DNA of 64,000 bases from Solea solea (taxonomy: Eukaryota > Chordata > Actinopteri > Pleuronectiformes > Soleidae): contig NC_081146.1 in the NCBI RefSeq assembly GCF_958295425.1, forward strand, positions 8,629,485-8,693,484. Reading direction: 5' to 3'. The stretch's first letter is position 1. Every line of letters begins with the position of its first letter. This document shows positions 1 to 11,226 of this stretch, piece by piece. The position numbers and the translations under genes were made by a program. The notes beneath the pieces are model-generated. The model made no database searches, was not told the origin of the DNA, and worked only from the letters and a program-made list of their open reading frames with translations.

Positions 1-296
1 TAAAATAAGTATATACTGTAATAATAGTATTATTAATATACTATTTTTTTTAACTTGTAGCAGCTGATTTATTCCCAAACTGCTAATTGTGGCACATATA
101 AGCTACATTTTACTTACAGGGCTCTGTTCAACTTTGTTCACATATACTGTACAGTAGCACTTCATAACACCTGTGAACAGACACGATGTATAAAATCAAT
201 GGATTTCCTCTTAATGTGTCTAATAATATGCAACAACAATGGTAAATGGAACAAACAGCTGTTTCAAATATGCCTCTGTTCCCTCCCTCACTGTAG
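1..296 (+). other. Intron upstream of first visible ABC exon
   Basis: AT-rich intronic sequence ending in a polypyrimidine tract and CTGTAG acceptor at 291-296. No coding sequence or repeat recognised. Confidence 0.7.
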
Positions 297-3200
297 GTGT
301 GTATCGATGGTCATGACATTCGTTCTCTTAATGTCCGCTACCTGAGGGAGATGATCGGCGTGGTGAGTCAGGAGCCCATCCTCTTTGCCACCACCATCTC
401 TGAGAACATCAGATACGGCCGACTCGACGTGACGCAGAAGGAGATCGAACAAGCTGCCAAGGAGGCCAACGCATATGATTTCATTATGAAACTTCCCGAG
501 GTAAGAATGCACTCAGAACTCACCGGCTGTCTGTGGTTCTCGAGAAATCTGTCCACCAGTGGCTAATGCTCAGGCTCTTTCCGTTTGAGCAGAGGTTTGA
601 GACGCAGGTCGGGGACAGAGGGACTCAGATGAGCGGGGGACAGAAGCAGAGGATTGCCATTGCGCGGGCTCTCGTCCGCAACCCCAAAATTCTTCTGCTG
701 GATGAAGCCACATCTGCCCTGGATGCTGAGAGTGAGACCATTGTGCAATCTGCTCTGGATAAGGTACAAGACCTTCAGCTAATGTAAATGTAAATTGGAT
801 CACTTGGGCTAGTAAAGCCCCCATTTCCACCGACCGGTACAGTCCAGTTTAGATTGGTACATGACAACAATATGCATTTCCACCATCAAACATTGAGAAA
901 GTAACCCGTCCTTACCGTCCTTACCGTCTCAGTTTTTGGGACACTTCTGTCATGGTACCAAACTCAGTGGTCACTATTCTCATGGTGGCGCTAGATACAT
1001 TGTAGTCTGAATGATCAGAGAATCGCCGTTTCCGAGCAAAACAGAGGTCTCTTATCGTGCAGTTCGCAGCCGTCGCTCAAACAAAACGTGTCGTCTTCTT
1101 CCTGTGATAAACAGCCACAGGCCAAGGAGAAAGAAAACAAAACAAGAGTTGAGATTTTCTTAAGGGAAGTTTTCCAACCGATACATCGTTCCTGTCTTCA
1201 GTCCTTGCGTTACAGGACATTACCTTCACACTAGCTGGCATTGCCATGGTGTTCTCACAACTTTACCCCTTGAACCCCAAGCATTTGTGCAGACAGTAAA
1301 TAAACATGGTAGCTCCAGTCCTTCGTACAGCTCACCGTGTAGAGCTGGCTTAAAAAAAATGCCTCATAAATATCAAATATAATATAAATACCCATAACAT
1401 TTTAGCTCCTTCTTGTAGATCTTAGCATATACTGAACACAAAAACTGAGGCGCATGTACTTGAATGCAGGTCCGACTGGGTCGTACCACCATAGTGGTGG
1501 CTCATCGCCTCTCAACCATCAGGAACGCTGATGTCATCGCTGGCTTCCAGAGCGGTAAAGTAGAAGAGGTGGGGACTCACGGCGACCTGATGGAAAAACA
1601 AGGAATCTACCATACACTGGTCACCACACAGGTAGTACACACACACAGATAGTTTGTTTGCACTCAAAACCAAATTTCAAAAGAGGCGGGCTTTGGTATT
1701 GATTGTGTTTGCGGTTTCCTCCCGCTCTCTCCCAACTGCAGACGTTTGAGAAAGCCAAGGAGGAGAAGGAAGCAGAGAATGAGACACCAGCAGAAGAGAA
1801 GAGCCCACTGAGCTTCTCTGAGTCCTCTCTCTACAGGAGGAAGTCTAGAAGAGGCTCCTCCATGACGTCACAGGGAGGGAAAGAGGAAAAAGAGATGGAT
1901 GGCAAAAACCAGACAGAAGAGGTGAGCTGTTGTGTCAACAGATCAAACAGGCTTTGTGAAAAAGAGGTGTTAAGAAATGGCAGAACTGTTCCTTCTCCAC
2001 TTTTTGCTTGCTTGATTGGTCGCTCATCAATCCGAATCCATTGTCATTCCTCTTTTTGCCAGATGGAAAGACAACCCAGTGTTGTAACTTCCCTCTTTTG
2101 TCTCTCTCTGCAGGAAGAGCACGTGCCCACTGTGTCCCTCATAAAAATTATGAGTTTGAACCTCTCCGAGTGGCCATACATTGTAGTGGGGCTCATCTGT
2201 GCTGTCATCAATGGTGCAATACAGCCGCTGTTTGCTGTGTTCTTCTCCAAGATCATCACCGTAGGTCACTGTTATCTGTAGCTGTGCCATAAAAATGAGT
2301 CAGCGTTTTTCAGCTATTTTCAGGTTGTTGTTTTTTTGTTTCTCCTCTCAGGTGTTTGCAGAGCCCGATCCAGCAATTGTCAAAGAAAGGTCCACTTTCT
2401 TTTCTCTCATGTTTGCCATGATTGGAGTTGTCTCATTTGTCACCATGTTTCTGCAGGTGTGTGTGTTTATACTCATGTTGACGTGCATTCGTTAAAAATC
2501 CAGAGTGTAACATTTAAGCAGGTTTACTGGCAGAAATTGAATATACTACCCTTACGTATGTTTACATACACGTATAATAGTTGTAAAATAGATCATTTTC
2601 TGTATAGAATAAGCCTATTTGAAGCAGATGTTTACAATGCAGACGAGAAATACACATGCTGATGTCTTCTGTCTTTTTGTACAGGGTTTCTGCTTTGGTA
2701 AATCTGGAGAGATTCTGACCCTCAAACTGAGACTCCGGGCTTTCAAGGCCATGATGAGACAGGTGCGTTACAGAAACGGCACTGGTTTCTTTAAAGAAAG
2801 TGGCTCAGAGTTTGCAGTAACCTAAACATTGCTTCTTCCATGAGTACATGAATAATCCAAGGGCTCAAAGATGTCAAAGACACAGCCATATGGACTTTGT
2901 CCCTCTTCCTTTATCTTTATCACTGTTATGTATGTACATGTACATGCATGTACATGCAGCAGTTTAGCAACATTTTAGTCAAAATGATAACATGTATGTT
3001 TATTTAGTAGTTACTGTTTCATGTTCAAGGGAAACAGGGTTTTCAGCCACTTTTAGGCTAAGTAATCTAAAAATGTCTGACTGCTGTTGTTGTTGATGGT
3101 TGTGATGGTGTGTTGTTTTTTTTAAAGGACCTTGGCTGGTTTGACAACCCAAAAAACAGTGTTGGAGCTCTCACTACGAGACTGGCCACAGATGCTGCCC

Positions 3201-6200
3201 AAGTCCAGGGGGTAAGTTTTGACACAGACACATAAAAGAAATGCAATTTGACAAAGACTATCAGCTCAAATCCCTTCCTTCAGCTGTTTAACCAGCCCTT
3301 TCATCTACTCAGGCTACAGGAGTTCGTTTGGCCACATTTGCCCAGAACATTGCTAACTTGGGCACCAGTCTAATCATCTCCTTCATATACGGCTGGGAGC
3401 TGACGTTGCTCATCCTGACCGTGGTGCCCGTCTTGGTGGTGGCTGGAGCCGTGCAGATGCAGGCGCTTGCCGGACACGCTGCCAAAGACAAGGTGGAGCT
3501 GGAGAAGGCTGGAAAGGCAAGGATTCAGAGTACTCAGTACATGAATTTTAAGAGCTTCCTCTTTTTTTTTTTTTTATGGTGTTTTTTATTGCTGAGTCAC
3601 TGACCTAATACAGTAGACATCATGCTGTGTGTGTGTGTGGTGTCTCCACAGATTGCGACAGAAGCCATCGAGAACATCCGAACGGTCGCCTCTCTCACCA
3701 GAGAAGCCAAGTTTGAGTCTTTGTATCAGGAAAACCTCTTAGTGCCATATAAGTATGTTTTCTTTTAACCACAGATGCGTCATCCACTAGCTATTTTTAA
3801 TCAAATGTCATAAATGTAAATAAAATGTAATAAAACATTCTATTTCGACAGGAACTCAAAGAAAAAGGCCCAAGTGTATGGAATCACCTTCGCCTTCTCC
3901 CAGGCTGTGATCTACTTTGCTTATGCAGGATGTTTCCGATTTGGCGCTTGGCTCATCGCGAATGAACGGATGTCTGTTGAAGGAGTTTTCCTGTGAGTAG
4001 AGATCAGTTTTCAAGTGCTGTGAGCACTGGTAGATTTACGCCATGCGCAGTAACTGCAGTATTCCTGCCGTGAGGAGTGGCTGTTTATTTGTCTTTTAAT
4101 CATTAATGTGTAGAGAAGCATGTGAAAGGTGGCTGAACTTCTACCCGTGTTGTTGAATCACATGTGCACGTGGGTTTTAACGGCGGTGATGTAATTCATT
4201 GACACGGGTAGGAGGAGTCACTTTACAAAGAGCCTCCACACAATGAGATAGTCCAGAGTTCATTACATGTTTGATCTTGTGACGACCGTAAAACTATAAA
4301 ACATGTTATTTCCAGGTGACATGTAGCACATCCTCACATTGTGATAACACGTGGATTTTGTGGAAACAGTGAAATATTTTGGGAACCGTGGATAATGTTT
4401 TTGATTGTACATTATGACATTGTTGGTTCGACTTGTGAAAACATACAAAAGTATGAACTGGTGCTTTTGTTGTTTGTTTGATTCCCTCTGCCAGTGTGAT
4501 TTCGGCTGTCCTGTACGGTGCCATGGCCATCGGCGAGGCCAACACCTTCGCTCCAAACTACGCTAAGGCCAGAACGTCAGCTTCCCACATCATGATGCTG
4601 ATAAACCTCGAGCCTGCCATTGATAATCTTTCAGAGGAAGGAGAGAAATTGGTATGTGTCACAAACCCCCAACACGCCAAAGTCGATATTTACTATACAG
4701 CTTTTCACACAAGTGTTAACATATCACTCTTATATCCAGGACACATTTAATGGCAATGTGCACTTTGAGGACATTTCATTTCACTACCCTACACGACCCG
4801 ATCTGCCCATCCTCCGAGGGCTGAATCTGAAGGTGAAGAAGGGAGAAACGCTGGCCTTGGTTGGGAGCAGTGGGTGTGGAAAGAGTACCATCATCCAGCT
4901 GATTGAGAGGTTCTATGACCCCAGAGAAGGGAGAGTGGTAAGAAGATGTTCACGCTCTTGTCTTTTCACCTACTGTCATTTAGCTAATGTTTAGCAGGAT
5001 GGACTGTTTATAGCTACTTTACAGCCATGCACTGATGACACAGGGATATTATGAGGCCTGTACAGTGCAGTTTCTACTGAATGTCGAGAGTGCTCACAAA
5101 ACTGTGAGACGATAAAAAATGTTATCACTGAGCCTTCACTGTTTCCTATTCTGGCAGAATATTAACTGGTTTGATTAGAATTCACGTTTCAGCATCCACA
5201 GCAAGGGATCACAGGACTTGCTCTTCACAACAAGCTCAGATATCTTTCGTCAGACGACTTTTCCTCTGCCCTGCGTAGCATTTTAGCGTCTTTCAGCTCA
5301 TCGCTTTGGTTTTGCAGGCAGTATCTCCACTGTTTCGTTTCAATCGTGTCGTAATTAATGTGAGATTTGACCACTGTCATAAGACACAATGTACAGTATA
5401 GTCAACTCAGCACCATGTAGGGTTGCTAACTTCCTGATAAAAAAAATTAGGAACGGTTATACGGTTTACACCTCCCCCTCGCTATAGGACTTGGACGACC
5501 AATTAAAATTGCACATTTTCTGTTGGGTAGTAATGAAAGACAGACAGATGGAGATGTTCTCACAGCAGGAGGAGGAGGATTTTCTTGTCTGATTGTCTGA
5601 CGCGCTAAACAAAAGAATTCACTGAGATTTCAAACTAAGTTTAACCTTTTATTATCAAAATAAAAAAGGATAATCGAGTCATGATGACATGCATAAAATC
5701 ACAAATACGGAATAGATACAAATAGATGATCTTAGACTAAACGGGAAGCAATAAAACAGGAAATAACTGGCTAAGTAACACAATTGTGGTGAAACAAAAC
5801 ATGTGGAAAGAAGGAAACAAAACTGATTTAGAAATATTTTTGAATATATAATGTATAAAGTGTTGTCTTGTAACTTTTTGACTTTGCAAGATTCACTGTA
5901 AGTGTGTGCCTAATTAGAGGGTGTGAGACTGTAGTCTTTTCATAGTCTTTGGGTATGGGTACCATTAAGATATACACCGATCAGGCCTAACCTTTTTAAC
6001 ACCTGCCTAATATTTGTTGGTCCCCTTTTGCTGCAAAAACGGCCCTCAAACCATTCCTGAACCCTTTTTGCTTTGTGGCACGCTGCGCTGTGCTGCACCA
6101 TACGCATCAAACCGTGGTGTACTGTGTATTCTGACGCCTTTCTATCAGAAGCAGCAATCTGTTGGATCAGACCACACGGGCTAGCCTTCGCTCCACACGT

Positions 6201-7928
6201 GCATCAGCGATCCTGTCGCCGGTTCACCACTGTTCTTTCCTTGGACCACTTTGGATAGATACCGACCTCTGCAGGGAACACCTCACGAGAGCTGCAGTTT
6301 TGGAGATGATCTGACCCAGTTGTCTAGCCATCACAATTTGGCTTGTCAAATCCTTACACCTGCCCATTTTCTTGCTTCTAACACATCAACTTTGAACACT
6401 AACAGGTGCCATGATGAAGAGATAATCAGTCCTATTCACTTCATTATGTCGTAATGTTATGCCTGATCAGTGTAAGTCAATGGAAACATTTCCCCTTGAG
6501 AATAAAGGCTAATGTTATTCAATGTTGACTCAATTTAAAAGGGAACAGATTGTCAAAAGTATTGTCAGTAAAAAGAAATAATAATAATATTTTGCTATGA
6601 TGTCTCTTTTAGTTGCTGGACGGTGTACATGTGAAGAATTTGAACATTCACTGGTTGAGATCCCAGATAGGCATCGTATCCCAGGAGCCCGTGCTGTTCG
6701 ACTGCTCTTTGGCCGAAAACATCGCCTATGGAGACAACAGCCGCACTGTAATCATGGAGGAGATAGAGGCAGCTGCTAAGGCGGCGAACATTCACAACTT
6801 TATCGTGGACCTGCCACAGGTAAACGCTGGACTGTCCTGTTGCTATGGTTATTGTTTTCTTCTTTTATGAAGCAGTTGTGTTTACAACACCTCAAGGCCA
6901 TCAATTGCACAAAGATAAAACAGCTAGAACAGCGATATGGTGTGTGTTAACGTGCCAGAGATTATACAAAACCAGCGGGGGGCTGCATTCCATTCACATT
7001 TTTGATCGTACATGAGAGGTCAAAAAGTGATGATGATCAGTAACTATCTATCATCAACTTAAGTATCAAACACAGATTTGACATCTACACAACAACTCTT
7101 TTCTAAATACTGTTCACATGGAATGCCCATAAAAATGATATGTCGTGTCCTCTCTCCATAAAAGTGTTAAAACAACTTCATTAAATTGTCCAGGCCCAAA
7201 CATTCTGTGCAATCATTGATGAATACGAGCGGCTCTGATTCCCTTTAATCTTCACTTGACAATTGTCTTTGTTATTTCAGTGAGCACAACGTGATAAAAA
7301 TAAAAATAATGTTAGTCAAAGGTTATTCAGATGAAATTGGCGCTCGGGCGTGGTGATAAAATCAGCGTTACACTCACACAACAACACAATCAAATATGTA
7401 CTGCGACAGATAAAACACCATGACACAAGACAAGTACCTGACTCAGTTACTGTGTTTACACTCTCCAAAAATCCAATTATTGACATTAAGACATTATTGA
7501 TGTTGATGATGTTTCATTCATTGTTATAGTAGTAGTCAAAAAATATGCTTTAATCTCCTTGTGGTAGGTAAATAAAGCCATTATTTTGGTAAATAAAGCC
7601 ATTATTTTGGTGAGTTTAACAGACATTCACCTTGTTCAACTTATTGTGATTTTATTGCGATGCGTTATAAAATCTTTCACCTTCCCATTCCTATTGGACA
7701 TTCTGATTATGACTCACAACGTCCACTGCTGTAAAAACTCCAATAGGAAGATAAGATCCATTTATTTCTAATGAGATTATTAATTAAATTAGTGCTTTCT
7801 GTGTATGTCATTATTATCAGGGTAAACCGAAAATGCAATTTGGATGGCAGTGTTGTGGAGAGATGTCGCTTTTTCCACAATGACTCCTTCTGTAGTTCAC
7901 TCATTCCTGTGCAAAGTGCAACAATCAA

Positions 7929-7964
<36 letters not shown>

Positions 7965-9300
7965 TGCATGAGCAGAAGTACAACACTCAGGCAGGTGACA
8001 AGGGAGCACAGCTGTCGGGTGGACAGAAGCAGCGAGTAGCCATAGCCCGAGCCATCCTGCGCAACCCTAAACTGTTGCTGCTGGATGAGGCCACCTCTGC
8101 ACTCGACACTGAAAGCGAGAAGGTGAGAGTCTCTGTCCCACATGTCATGCTGGCACCAGTGAGACCAACTCACTATATTTTTTGCTTCATAATTAAGGGG
8201 GTTGAATGTCCAGGTTTTTCCTCCTTGAAATAACATAAATCACTCGTTTCCTTATCAACCATCACTGATTATAGAACAAATACCATCAGTAACGCAGCAT
8301 TACATAACTTTTATTGTGTCGCCTGCGTCACTTCCTGTGTGCAGCTAGGGAATTTTGGCGACATTGTTTATATTTAAAAGTTACAGACTGCAGTTTTGAC
8401 ACTATTCCTCAAGTGCTGGCAACAGCAGTATTGCTCAGAATATGTACTGAGATTTAAAGAATCTCTACCGCTTTATCCTCCACGTGATGGTCGTGGGGGG
8501 GGCGGGGCCAATCCCAGCTGACACATGGCCGAGAGCCGGGGTCACACCCTGGACAGGTCGCCAGTCCATTGCAGGACCAACAAACAAAGACAAACACCCA
8601 TTCAGTCTCACATTCAATGTGTTTTTGGGTGGGAGGAAACAGGAGAACCCAGAGAGAACCCACACACACACACACACATACACACACACGAGGAGAACTT
8701 ACTCCACACAGAAAGGCAATACTGCGAGCCACTGTACCACCATGTGGCTCTCAATGTGTGCTTGTTATAATATGCAGATGCTGCACTAGTAGATGTGATT
8801 GGATACATCCATAAAACAATACATATGACAGAATGAGCCAGTAGCCCCCTTTTCCACCAACGTATCCAGGAACTTTCATTAACAGGAAATTATTTTCCCA
8901 GGGAAAAGAATTCCTGAATCTGTAATCTGAAAACATTTATCACGGCAGCGGATCATCGCTTGATTGTGTTTGTTTCCCCAAAACCCTTTTCATTTTAATA
9001 AAGAAGAAACTGCCAGTGAAATGTTCCAATTAACAGAGAAAGACGTGAAAGTAAAAATCCTCACCGTTGTCACCGACATGTTGCTCTCTGCAGGTGGTGC
9101 AGGAGGCGCTGGACCAGGCCAGCCAGGGGAGGACGTGCATCATCGTGGCTCACCGTCTGTCCACCATCCAGAATGCTGACCGCATCGCCGTGTTGCAGGG
9201 AGGAGTTGTGGTGGAGCAGGGGACACATCAACAGCTGCTGGCCAAAAAGGGAATCTATCACATGTTAGTCACCACGCAGTTGGGCCATAATAGGGATTAA
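297..9300 (+). CDS. abcb4: P-glycoprotein-type ABC transporter (ABCB1/ABCB4 family), 5' partial
   Basis: Exons: 297-500, 593-763, 1470-1631, 1742-1921, 2114-2260, 2352-2456, 2685-2762, 3128-3211, 3313-3516, 3652-3752, 3852-3992, 4495-4651, 4740-4937, 6613-6819, 7976-8122, 9094-9300 (TAA 9298-9300); phases join throughout and give 830 codons. Seen in order: rest of NBD1 (Q-loop VSQEPILF, signature MSGGQKQR, Walker [14 protein letters not shown]-loop VVAHRLST), a charged linker with RRKSRRGSS (possible basophilic kinase site), TMD2 beginning at SEWPYIVVG, then NBD2 (Walker [53 protein letters not shown]). TMD1 and the first Walker A lie upstream of the window. The family exports hydrophobic drugs or phospholipids across the plasma membrane using ATP. 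Convergence with crot is the ABCB4 position in human, but ABCB1 and ABCB4 cannot be told apart here; abcb5 is less likely. One intron (3517-3651) has a GC donor. Confidence 0.95.
810..1140. repeat. Probable degenerate DNA-transposon-derived repeat
   Basis: This part of the 764-1469 intron opens with a block reading CATTTCCACCGACCGGTAC and continues with GGTAC-rich text, a style I recall from dispersed fish repeats of hAT type. No intact ends or target duplication were found, so the class is a guess. Confidence 0.35.
2493..2600 (+). repeat. Fragment of a dispersed fish repeat
   Basis: The intron carries TCCAGAGTGTAACATTTA followed by TGGCAGAAATTGAATATA, resembling the start of a common fish repeat whose ends read CTTTAAAGGTCCAGTGTGTA. 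A terminal-only copy of the same type sits at 33949-33993. Fragmentary and without target duplication. Confidence 0.4.
3517..3651 (+). other. GC-AG intron
   Basis: The exon ends LEKAGK with AAG|GCAAGG, and the next exon starts at 3652 after CTCCACAG with [10 protein letters not shown]. No GT donor in the vicinity keeps the protein in frame with the P-glycoprotein family, so the junction uses a GC donor, a minority class of U2-type introns. Confidence 0.85.
5973..6474. mobile_element. Internally deleted Tc1/mariner-like element
   Basis: The ends form a terminal inverted repeat: TACACCGATCAGGCCTAAC at 5973-5991 and GTTATGCCTGATCAGTGTA at 6456-6474. Internal blocks (CCCTTTTGCTGCAAAAACGG; CGCCTTTCTATCAGAAGCAG; ATCACAATTTGGC) match my memory of a fish element of about 1.2 kb encoding an antisense Tc1-type transposase. 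At 502 bp this copy has lost most of that, so it is non-autonomous. It lies in the intron between 4937 and 6613. Confidence 0.75.
7568..7609. repeat. Perfect 21-bp tandem duplication
   Basis: Two adjacent identical 21-bp units (7568-7588 and 7589-7609), each GTAAATAAAGCC followed by ATTATTTTG, in the intron between 6819 and 7976. Confidence 0.9.
7932..7961 (+). repeat. (CT)15 microsatellite used as a splice polypyrimidine tract
   Basis: An uninterrupted CT dinucleotide run ends 14 bases before the acceptor of the ABC exon at 7976-8122. It makes up nearly all the pyrimidine tract of that acceptor. Confidence 0.9.
8455..8730 (-). repeat. LINE/SINE-tail type dispersed fish repeat with (CA)n
   Basis: Contains CACCCTGGACAGGTCGCCAG, GTTTTTGGGTGGGAGGAAAC, AGAGAGAACCCAC and ACTCCACACAGAAAGG, blocks of a very common fish repeat. 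A (CA)n run interrupts it at about 8660-8690. A second copy in the opposite orientation lies at 22045-22170. It occupies the last intron of the ABC gene. Confidence 0.65.
8838..8935. repeat. Possible short repeat fragment
   Basis: CCCCCTTTTCCACCAACGTA followed by CCAGGAACTTTC resembles edges of dispersed fish DNA-transposon repeats with a 'ccctttccacc' start. Only a fragment; class uncertain. Confidence 0.3.
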
Positions 9301-10075
9301 GAGGCCAGGGAGAGGACACGGAGTGCAACACAACACAACACAAACTATTTTTATTTCTCTGTATCAAGATGACTGTAATTACACTCCTGTGCCTTTTACT
9401 ATCAGCCTTACACCTCACATTTGTGTAGCTGGGTCTGATCCTCTTCAGTGTCGTACACTTGAGTTGTGTCAAGACAAGTTACCTGTCAGTAAAATGTGAA
9501 GCACTGATTATTGTTCATTAGTTGTCAGCTAACATTATTGTGTTATTCAGGGAACACACAGTAGGAAATGAAAAATACAAACTGTATGATCTACTATTTA
9601 GCTGCATTTGTTTCGGGACCCCTCTGTTAATGATGGCCTACTTAAATTTTTATTACAAACACCATTTGTTTACTATAGCAGGTTTAAATATGTGCCATGG
9701 AAACACTGTTGTATTGATTGCTCTCTCGTTGTCTCTTGTAAAAAAAAAAAAAGTATTGTATTTATACTCTGTGACTGTATGGCCAGTGCTTTCTCCTCTA
9801 AGATGGAGCTACTGAAAGTCAACGCTCTGTTGCTGATCCTATTGTGACCAAAATACTGACAGCTAACAATACTGATTTATTATGCATCATAATACATTTA
9901 ACTGATCTTTGGCACTGAAATCACCTTCTACAGATGTGTTTTGGGGAAATTGTTTGATGAATACTTTGATGAACAGTTTGGGTTAATGATGTAAACCTTT
10001 TTGTTTGTACACAAACACAGAATTACTAACCTTTTTGAGAATATGCTTGTATATTAAAGTTTAGTATGCAGGGGT
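9301..10075 (+). other. abcb4: 3' UTR of the ABC gene with ATTAAA poly(A) signal
   Basis: Begins directly after the TAA at 9298-9300. The first credible sense poly(A) hexamer is ATTAAA at 10053-10058. The end is an inference from that signal. Confidence 0.5.
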
Positions 10076-11226
10076 CATTGCCTCCTTTTAATATCATTGT
10101 GTTTAAACACATATATGTTGAGCATTTTTATTTTTCAGTATTCATGTCCAGAGGTGAATAACTGTGAGCTTGTTTTCATTCAGAAAAACAATTATATTCA
10201 CATTAATTTTTTCAGTTCATCTTAATCATAGTTACAGGTCAATCACAGATTAAGGCTTTAGATGTAGCAGAAATTATTAAATGTTATAATTTTCTGTTAG
10301 AGTCATAACAGTTTTTGCTTATTGTAAGTGTTTCCTTTCACACAGGCCTTTCAGAGATTCCTGCCTAATGTAAATGCTAAATAGTGCATATTTACTCAAC
10401 ACTTAAGTATTAAGTAATTAAAGCACTTTGGCTTCTGTTTTGCCATTCAAATACATGCTTATATAGGATATGCAGTGTCTGTTCCATTAGATAGTATTTA
10501 TATCAATTCACACACTGCCAGGAATTTGGGGTTACACACTGCTTTAAGACTAGAAGAGCCAGGAATCAAACCCTCAACCCACTTGAACATGTGACAGTCC
10601 AAGCGATAAATTCTAGTTCACAGACTTTTGATGGAAACACATGAAAACCTGTAAACCTACCCTGAACTCAATGGAGCCAAAGTGATTATACAAACACATT
10701 ACAGTGGTTTAAAATAAAAATAATCTTGTATCGACACATAATCAACCTAAAGTATCTGCCTCACAAACGTTGAAAAGGTTGTTGCACATTAAGTGGGGAC
10801 TTTCACAGGAAGTCAAATTAAGAAAAACTGAAACAATCAGTGCTATTTAATTTGAGAATGTCTTTTCTTAAAATGTAAGGCCATGAATCAACAAAACCAG
10901 CAGTTATTTGTCATAATTAACAACAAGAGAACAGCGTCTGTTAACTTGTTACCCACTAAGGAAAAACACCATCTTCTAAAATATATGCTCATAAATGCTG
11001 ATAACAGGATAAATATGTACACCCGGATAATCACTTCATAGTAAGAAAAGAGTCACAGCTGACTGTGTGTTTCTTTGCTTTTGCATTGATCTGTGCTGAG
11101 AACAAACATGACTTTTGCTTATTGCTGGCTATTAGCTGAGGGTTTGTGAACTGTAAGTATGTTAATGCTCAAACGAGGAAAGAGGTATTAGGCAAATGAG
11201 CTCATGTGTTCAGCTTCTCCATGTCC
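10076..11226. other. Convergent intergenic region and crot 3' UTR
   Basis: Sequence between the two convergent genes. It holds the crot 3' UTR (stop 11227-11229, minus) and a degenerate SINE-like copy at about 10490-10612. I could not place the crot poly(A) site with confidence; TTTAAT on plus near 10846 (ATTAAA on minus) is one candidate. Confidence 0.5.
10490..10612 (-). repeat. Degenerate tRNA-derived SINE-like copy
   Basis: Carries TCACACACTGCCAGGAATTT, GGGGTTACACACTGC and GAGCCAGGAATCAAACCC. It is a decayed relative of the better copies at 33182-33427 and 25620-25752. Confidence 0.45.
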
